In this document: positions 59,149 through 64,000 of the stretch, one piece after another
How the letters are laid out: each line of letters opens with the position of its first letter
Numbering within the stretch: the first letter of the stretch is position 1
The notes under the pieces: model-generated
Databases searched by the model: none
What the model was told of the DNA's origin: nothing
What the model saw: only the letters and a program-made list of their open reading frames with translations
Source of the DNA: Balneolaceae bacterium UBA7797
Lineage (GTDB): Bacteria > Bacteroidota > Rhodothermia > Balneolales > Balneolaceae
Length of the DNA: 64,000 nt
Reading direction: 5' to 3'
Assembly: GCA_002480645.1 (NCBI GenBank)
Contig: DLCN01000023.1
Coordinates: 1 to 64,000, forward strand
Position numbers and translations under genes: made by a program

Positions 59149-60051
59149 ATGACTCCTTTTCTAAACGGTTTTATAATTACCCTCCTGTTTTTGAGCGGTG
59201 TTTATGCGGCAGCGGTAATGGAACGCTGGTCGGTGACGGGACATGTAAACTGGGGCGGCCCTGTTCGCTCATTTTTACTGCTGTTTGCCCGGGAGGAAAT
59301 TAAAACCCGGAAACACGACAAGGTCTTTTTTGAAACCGCTCCGATTTTGTTTATCGGAGTGATACTACTCACTATTTCTATCCTTCCCTTCGCACCGGGA
59401 AGCGTGATCATCGATCTGGGGACGGGTGCACTCTTTATTAATGCGGCCCTGGTTTATGTTATGGTGGCCCTGCTGATGATGGGTTGGGCCATAAATGGTG
59501 TGTACGCCATGATTGGCGGCTGGCGTGCGATTGCCCAGCTTATTGCCTACTCCATGCCGGTGGTTATGGTATTAACGGCTACGGTGATGCGGGCCGAATC
59601 GATGTTTTTAACCGATATCGTGGAATCCCAAAAAGGACTGTGGAACATTTTGTACCAGCCGGTGGGCTTTATTCTATTCTATATTTCGGCGCTGGCTATT
59701 GCCTTTCTTCCCCCTTTCGACCTGCCGACAGCCGGGGGAGAGCTGGCAGGAGGCGTCTGGGCCGACCTCACCGGTGCCCGCAAGCTGCTGTTTCGCCTGG
59801 GGCGGCTTACCCTGGTGTTCACCGTATCGGCAGCGGTAGTGGTGCTGTACCTGGGAGGATGGATGGGACCCTGGCTGCCCGATTTTGTCTGGACCTTTCT
59901 GAAGACCCTGCTGGTGGCAGCCTCCTTTTTTGCCGTTGGCCGTTTTATGCCGCGCATCCGGCACGACCACCTGTTGGAATACAACTGGAAGTATGGAGTG
60001 CCTTTAGCTCTTTATAATATTTTTCAAGTAGGAGTAGTCTTGCTGTTATGA
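59149..60051 (+). CDS. nuoH: NuoH-like membrane subunit
   Basis: 300 aa with eight or so transmembrane helices. The conserved regions are GWAINGVYAMIGGWRAIAQLIAYSMP (~112-137), FLPPFDLPTAGGELAGGVW (~182-200) and PRIRHDHLLEYNWKYGVPLAL near the end. Against NuoH, the EAESELVAGY acidic cluster is reduced to GGELAGG, so some of the residues lining the quinone tunnel and proton entry are lost. NuoH anchors the NuoB/D module to the membrane arm. Confidence 0.9.
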   Translation: MTPFLNGFIITLLFLSGVYAAAVMERWSVTGHVNWGGPVRSFLLLFAREEIKTRKHDKVFFETAPILFIGVILLTISILPFAPGSVIIDLGTGALFINAALVYVMVALLMMGWAINGVYAMIGGWRAIAQLIAYSMPVVMVLTATVMRAESMFLTDIVESQKGLWNILYQPVGFILFYISALAIAFLPPFDLPTAGGELAGGVWADLTGARKLLFRLGRLTLVFTVSAAVVVLYLGGWMGPWLPDFVWTFLKTLLVAASFFAVGRFMPRIRHDHLLEYNWKYGVPLALYNIFQVGVVLLL

Positions 60052-60566
60052 TATCTGTACAACTTATATTACTTATTATATTCGGCCTGGCGGCCATCTG
60101 GTTCGGGTGGCGCGTCTTCATGACCAGCTCCATGGTACGCTCGGCTCTCTCGCTGCTGGGATCTATGGTGGCCATCGGTATATTATTTATTATTATGGAA
60201 GCCGAGTTTTTGGGTGTTCTGCAAATCATGATGATGGGAACCGAAATGAGCATTATGGCCATCTTTATGATGATGTACATGATGGATCCGGGCGGGCTGG
60301 GACAGATGGATATGTATCACCAGAAAAATATCTCCATAGCAGCGGGCGTAATTGTAACCGTATTGATAGTCGGAGCCGCTTTTGCCACCGACTGGGGTAC
60401 AATAGCTACTCAGTTCCCGGGGCCGCATGAGCAAAACCGGCTGCTGGGCATGGAAATTCTGAAGCGGTCGATGATGATCTTCGAAACCGCCGGGGTGACC
60501 ATTCTTACCGGAATGATTGCCTCTATTGCAGTCGCATTGTCAATTAAAAACAGCGTGGAGAAGTAA
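60048..60566 (+). CDS. nuoJ: NuoJ-like membrane subunit
   Basis: 172 aa with five helices. Features of NuoJ include RSALSLLGSMVAIGILFIIMEAEFLGVLQIMMM (~29-62). It overlaps nuoH by 4 nt (ATGA). In complex I this subunit contributes to the fourth proton path with NuoK. The last helices are followed by nuoK at a 5-nt gap. Confidence 0.88.
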   Translation: MISVQLILLIIFGLAAIWFGWRVFMTSSMVRSALSLLGSMVAIGILFIIMEAEFLGVLQIMMMGTEMSIMAIFMMMYMMDPGGLGQMDMYHQKNISIAAGVIVTVLIVGAAFATDWGTIATQFPGPHEQNRLLGMEILKRSMMIFETAGVTILTGMIASIAVALSIKNSVEK

Positions 60567-60571
60567 ACACT

Positions 60572-60880
60572 ATGGAGCTATTAATTACAGCCCTTATTAT
60601 TGCCGCCGTCCTTTTTGGTATAGGGCTCTACGGCGCCTTAAGTCAAACAAATTTGGTAATGATCATGATGGGAATTGAACTGATGCTGGGTGCCTCCATG
60701 ATAAACCTTGTGGCTTTTTGGCGGTACCTGCACCCCGAGGCTTTTTCTATACAAATGTTTGTATTGATCGCAATGACGGTGATGGCACTGGAAGGAGCCG
60801 TCGGCTTTGCCATTGCCACCCAGCGGTTCCGTACATCGGGATCGGTTGAAATGGAAGAATCAGCAGAATTAAAAGGATAG
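60572..60880 (+). CDS. nuoK: NuoK-like membrane subunit
   Basis: 102 aa, three helices. Both conserved buried glutamates of NuoK appear to be kept: MMGIELMLGAS (about 32-42) and MALEGAVGFAIA (about 72-83). These residues are needed for proton translocation in complex I, so this subunit looks functional. Confidence 0.9.
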   Translation: MELLITALIIAAVLFGIGLYGALSQTNLVMIMMGIELMLGASMINLVAFWRYLHPEAFSIQMFVLIAMTVMALEGAVGFAIATQRFRTSGSVEMEESAELKG

Positions 60881-60887
60881 TACCTCT

Positions 60888-62774
60888 ATGGCAGCAATAT
60901 TACTTACCATATTAGCTCCCCTGGCGGCAAGTGCCTGGATTATCGTAACCCAAAAAAAGATAGGGTATGCAGCCTTAACCGGGGCAGCAGGCTCTCTGGC
61001 CGGTTCGATACTGCTTTTTACAGCCGCTTTGAACGGTGCTGTTACTCAACTGCAATTTGCCGGGCTTCCGGGAATGCCCTTTCGCCTCGAAGCCACAGAA
61101 ATGGCGGCCGTACTTGCTCTGGTTGTTTCCGTGATTACCACCTTCATTTTTGTGTATGCCATCGGGTATATGAAAGAAGAGAAAGGAAAACTCCGTTTCT
61201 GGAGCGGCATAACGCTTTTTATGGGGGCCATGCAGTTGTTGGTGTTAGCCGGAGACTGGATCTTGTTTGTGATAGCCTGGGAAGTTATGGGCTTTGCCTC
61301 CTATTTGTTGATCGGCACCTGGTACTGGAAGAAAGAAGCCGGCGACGCCGCAAACAAAGCGTTTACTATGAACCGTGTGGCCGACCTCGGGCTCTATGTC
61401 GGGGTATTTGTAATCATTCTTGCCGGAGGGTCCAGCCAGATTTTAGCAGAACCCGTACAGGGCGTTTCTGTAGTGGGAACCCTGGCTCTGCTGCTGGCGG
61501 TAATGGGTAAATCGGCACAGGTTCCTTTCCAGAGCTGGCTTTCGGCAGCCATGGCGGGTCCAACACCTGTTTCGGCATTGCTGCATTCGGCCACTATGGT
61601 GGCGGCAGGTATTATTCTGCTGCTTAAAGCCTTCCCTCTTTTCCCGCCGGACGCCCTGTTCTGGATCGGCTTAGTGGGAGGAATAACCATCCTGCTCACC
61701 GGTGCAACCGCCATATTTTCCGAAGACATCAAACGCATGCTTGCCGCGTCCACCTCAAGTCAGCTTGGTTTTATGGCGCTGGCTATTGGCGCCGGGTATC
61801 CGGCCGCGGCCCTGGCCCACCTGATTGCCCACGCTTTCATGAAAAGCAGCTTGTTTCTGGGAGCCGGAATCTTTCAGCACGAAATGCATTCCACTAATTA
61901 CGAAAAGCTCAAAGGCTCCGGGAAAAAACTGAAACTGGCTTTTTCAGGATTCGCCGTGTCCGGGCTGGCACTGGCCGGGATTCCTCCATTAATCGGCTTT
62001 TGGTCGAAAGATGCCATCCTGACGGCAGGCCTGCAGGCCGACCCGGCCTCATGGTACTTTCCCGCTGTGCTGATTGGCGCCTTTTTTACTGCTATCTATA
62101 TGGGCCGCGCATTCGGGATTTTATGGAAAGGACACAGCGAACCGGAAGAAAAGCCAAAGAAACTGCCCTGGATGCATCTCGGATATCTAACTCTGATATC
62201 GGCTGTTATTGCCGGCTGGTTGTTTCTGGATCCTTTGGTTGAAACGTCAGGTTTTTCCATTCCAAAAAACAACATTGCCATGATAAGCGGGCTTGGAGCT
62301 GCTTTTCTTGGTTTGGCAGCAGGCTGGTTTGCCACCGCTCCCATCTTTAAAACCCAGGTGTGGATGTTTTTCCGGGATAACTATCCCGTAGCAGGCGGCT
62401 ACACCAATGTTATCGTGCAACCGTTTCAGATGCTGGCAACCGGCGCAAACCTGATCGAACAATTTCTGCTTCAATCTGTCTTTGAGATTGGCAAGGCGTT
62501 TTTAATGTTGGCGCGCTGGCTGGCCAATGTGCCGGACCGTGCGATGGCTTTTGTGATCGACCAAATCGGGACATTCAATCTGAACATCGGCCAATGGTCC
62601 CAAATAACGGACGATCGCGGCATTGTGGAGTGGATTGCCGGCTTGGTGGCATCCATCCAGCGACTGGGCCAATACGGGCGGAACATTCAATCGGGACTGG
62701 TTCACCGCGAACTAGCATGGTCGGTGTACGGTATGATCTTAGCTTTAATTATTTTATCACTAACCTATCTGTAA
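60888..62774 (+). CDS. nuoL: NuoL-like antiporter subunit
   Basis: 628 aa. Key antiporter-type features are intact. The glutamate in VIAWEVMGFASYLLIGTWYW, NRVADLGLY, the lysine in AVMGKSAQVPFQSWLSAAMAGPTPVSALLHSATMVAAG, and a further lysine and histidine in LLAHLIAHAFMKSSLFLGAG-like helices are all present. The C-terminal part contains the long lateral helix and final anchor region. It is a proton-pumping subunit of complex I and related hydrogenases. Confidence 0.92.
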   Translation: MAAILLTILAPLAASAWIIVTQKKIGYAALTGAAGSLAGSILLFTAALNGAVTQLQFAGLPGMPFRLEATEMAAVLALVVSVITTFIFVYAIGYMKEEKGKLRFWSGITLFMGAMQLLVLAGDWILFVIAWEVMGFASYLLIGTWYWKKEAGDAANKAFTMNRVADLGLYVGVFVIILAGGSSQILAEPVQGVSVVGTLALLLAVMGKSAQVPFQSWLSAAMAGPTPVSALLHSATMVAAGIILLLKAFPLFPPDALFWIGLVGGITILLTGATAIFSEDIKRMLAASTSSQLGFMALAIGAGYPAAALAHLIAHAFMKSSLFLGAGIFQHEMHSTNYEKLKGSGKKLKLAFSGFAVSGLALAGIPPLIGFWSKDAILTAGLQADPASWYFPAVLIGAFFTAIYMGRAFGILWKGHSEPEEKPKKLPWMHLGYLTLISAVIAGWLFLDPLVETSGFSIPKNNIAMISGLGAAFLGLAAGWFATAPIFKTQVWMFFRDNYPVAGGYTNVIVQPFQMLATGANLIEQFLLQSVFEIGKAFLMLARWLANVPDRAMAFVIDQIGTFNLNIGQWSQITDDRGIVEWIAGLVASIQRLGQYGRNIQSGLVHRELAWSVYGMILALIILSLTYL

Positions 62775-62777
62775 ATC

Positions 62778-64000
62778 ATGGATTTTTCATCATTACCATT
62801 GCTCTCAATCACTACATTCTTGCCGGTTATAGGGGCACTTGTCATTATGGTACTCCGCCCCAAACAAACCAAAACCGCCTATGGTATTGGGATAACCTTC
62901 GCGTCACTCACCCTGTTGGCTGCTATTATGATCTGGATACAGGGTATAGGCAGCAGTTTGTCACAAGTTGAAGAACTCAGCTGGATACCATCCTTAGGCA
63001 TAGCTTACCGGTTGGGAGTGGACGGCATTAGCTTTCCCCTGGTGCTGTTGACGGCATTTTTGTTCCTGACCTCGCTGATTTTTTCTGCAAAGATCAAGGA
63101 TAGCGCCAATATCTTTATTCAACTGGTTTTGATGCTGGAGACCGCCTGTCTTGGGGTATTCCTTTCGCTTGACCTCTTCCTTTTTTACGTGTTTTTTGAA
63201 ATCACTCTTGTTGGCATGTATTTTATCATAGCCAAATGGGGGCACGAACATCGCAAAAAGGCGGCTTTAACTTTCTTTATCTATACCCTGATAGGCAGTT
63301 TGTTTCTGCTGCTGGCGTTTTTGGCGCTGTATCTTTTTTCCGATACCAATACGTTTGACATACAACAGTTGATAACAAATCCTACCATAACCGGACTTGC
63401 AGCTACGCTTACGTTCTGGGGATTATTTATCGCTTTTGCTATTAAAACACCGCTTTTCCCATTCCATACGTGGCTTCCTTTGGCTCACACCGAAGCACCT
63501 GCTGCCGGAAGTGCCATCCTGGCGGGGGTGTTGCTGAAACTGGGCACCTATGGTTTTATTCGCTTTCCATTGCAAATGACGCCTGATGCATTTCGTGAAT
63601 TTGCACCTTACGTCATCGTCATTGCCGTCTTTACAGCGCTGTACGGGGCTTTCGTAGCCTTGGCCCAAACCGACATCAAACGGATGGTGGCCTACACCAG
63701 TGTAAACCACATGGGGTATCTGATATTTGGTGTGGCCATAGCAGCCGTCACCACTACCACATCCGGAATGATTGCCCTGGACGGAGCGGTACTTCAAATG
63801 ATAAGCCACGGTGTGGTTACAGGGGTGCTTTTCCTGCTGGTAGGAGCTCTTCAGGATCGCACTGGTACGCGGGAAATGAACGAAATGACCGGTCTGCTAA
63901 AAACCTATCCAATATTAAGCGGACTTTTTATGCTCGCGGCCTTTGCTTCTCTGGGACTGCCCGGGCTGGCTCATTTCCCTGCCGAGTTTCAAATCTTTTT
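62778..64000 (+). CDS. nuoM: NuoM-like antiporter subunit (partial)
   Basis: Starts at the ATG at 62778, 3 nt after the nuoL stop, and runs off the window (407 complete codons visible). The conserved residues are seen: the glutamate in YVFFEITLVGMYFIIAKWG, lysines in AFAIKTPLFPFHTWLPLAHTEAPAAGSAILAGVLLKLGTYG, and TDIKRMVAYTSVNHMGY. This antiporter-like subunit pumps ions in complex I. A NuoN gene probably follows beyond the window. Confidence 0.92.
   Translation, partial: MDFSSLPLLSITTFLPVIGALVIMVLRPKQTKTAYGIGITFASLTLLAAIMIWIQGIGSSLSQVEELSWIPSLGIAYRLGVDGISFPLVLLTAFLFLTSLIFSAKIKDSANIFIQLVLMLETACLGVFLSLDLFLFYVFFEITLVGMYFIIAKWGHEHRKKAALTFFIYTLIGSLFLLLAFLALYLFSDTNTFDIQQLITNPTITGLAATLTFWGLFIAFAIKTPLFPFHTWLPLAHTEAPAAGSAILAGVLLKLGTYGFIRFPLQMTPDAFREFAPYVIVIAVFTALYGAFVALAQTDIKRMVAYTSVNHMGYLIFGVAIAAVTTTTSGMIALDGAVLQMISHGVVTGVLFLLVGALQDRTGTREMNEMTGLLKTYPILSGLFMLAAFASLGLPGLAHFPAEFQIF

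Overview
The window looks like a chromosomal segment of a marine or halophilic member of the Bacteroidota/Balneolota/Rhodothermota assemblage. This is an inference from gene content and protein style; no rRNA or core ribosomal gene is present to prove it. Three blocks are visible.

Region 1 (1-6,554) is ordinary chromosome. It holds a 52-aa small protein, TspO, a histone-deacetylase-like hydrolase, an SLC12-type cation-chloride cotransporter, a small outer-membrane barrel protein, about 0.9 kb of repeat-bearing non-coding DNA, and a tRNA-Ile(CAT) gene with its own terminator on the minus strand.

Region 2 (about 6,770-36,811) is a mobile element. It reads as a provirus, or integrated genome, of a tailless, icosahedral, internal-membrane phage. 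It has a CI-like repressor facing small HTH genes, a CHC2 zinc-finger primase fragment, a large SF3-type replicative ATPase, and a non-coding cluster of twelve TGAAACA/TGTTTCA heptamers that looks like an origin or partition site. A roughly 20-kb one-directional structural operon follows. Many of its small products end in a glycine-rich transmembrane anchor. It also carries a transglutaminase-like protein, a peptidoglycan-binding protein, a RadA/RecA-like ATPase and a 2,410-aa polyvalent protein (RelA/SpoT-like + N6-methylase-like + SF2 helicase). Two adjacent beta-rich capsid candidates, a spike-like protein, a lytic transglycosylase, an M15 peptidase and holin/spanin-like genes complete it. 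No terminase, portal, tail gene or integrase was seen. Downstream cargo is a Panacea-Fic toxin-antitoxin pair and a single-chain restriction-modification enzyme.

Region 3 (about 36,900-64,000) is a metal, probably copper, homeostasis island. It contains a P-II-like regulator, Met-rich and His-rich small proteins, an M50 protease with CBS domains, three SHOCT paralogues, an ATP-cone nuclease, archaeal-type (type II) GAPDH, a methyltransferase, an MFS exporter, NhaA, a membrane spermidine-synthase-like protein, CopA, a cupredoxin, three small YHS-type proteins and a flavoprotein. Six operon starts carry the same 11-bp-spaced direct repeat (TTTAAGC-N4-TTTAAGN), usually 9-10 nt upstream of a TATNTTA-like -10 box. 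That is the layout of a PhoB/CusR-type response-regulator regulon.

The island continues into a complex-I-like operon: NuoA, a fused NuoB-NuoD, then NuoH, J, K, L and M (M cut by the window end). The NuoB part has no cysteine cluster, the NuoD part lacks the usual quinone-site histidine and carries two very large His-rich insertions, and NuoC/E/F/G/I are absent. The key charged residues of the NuoK, L and M pump subunits are kept. This apparently redox-silent, metal-binding ion-translocating complex and the membrane-phage element are the two most unusual systems here.
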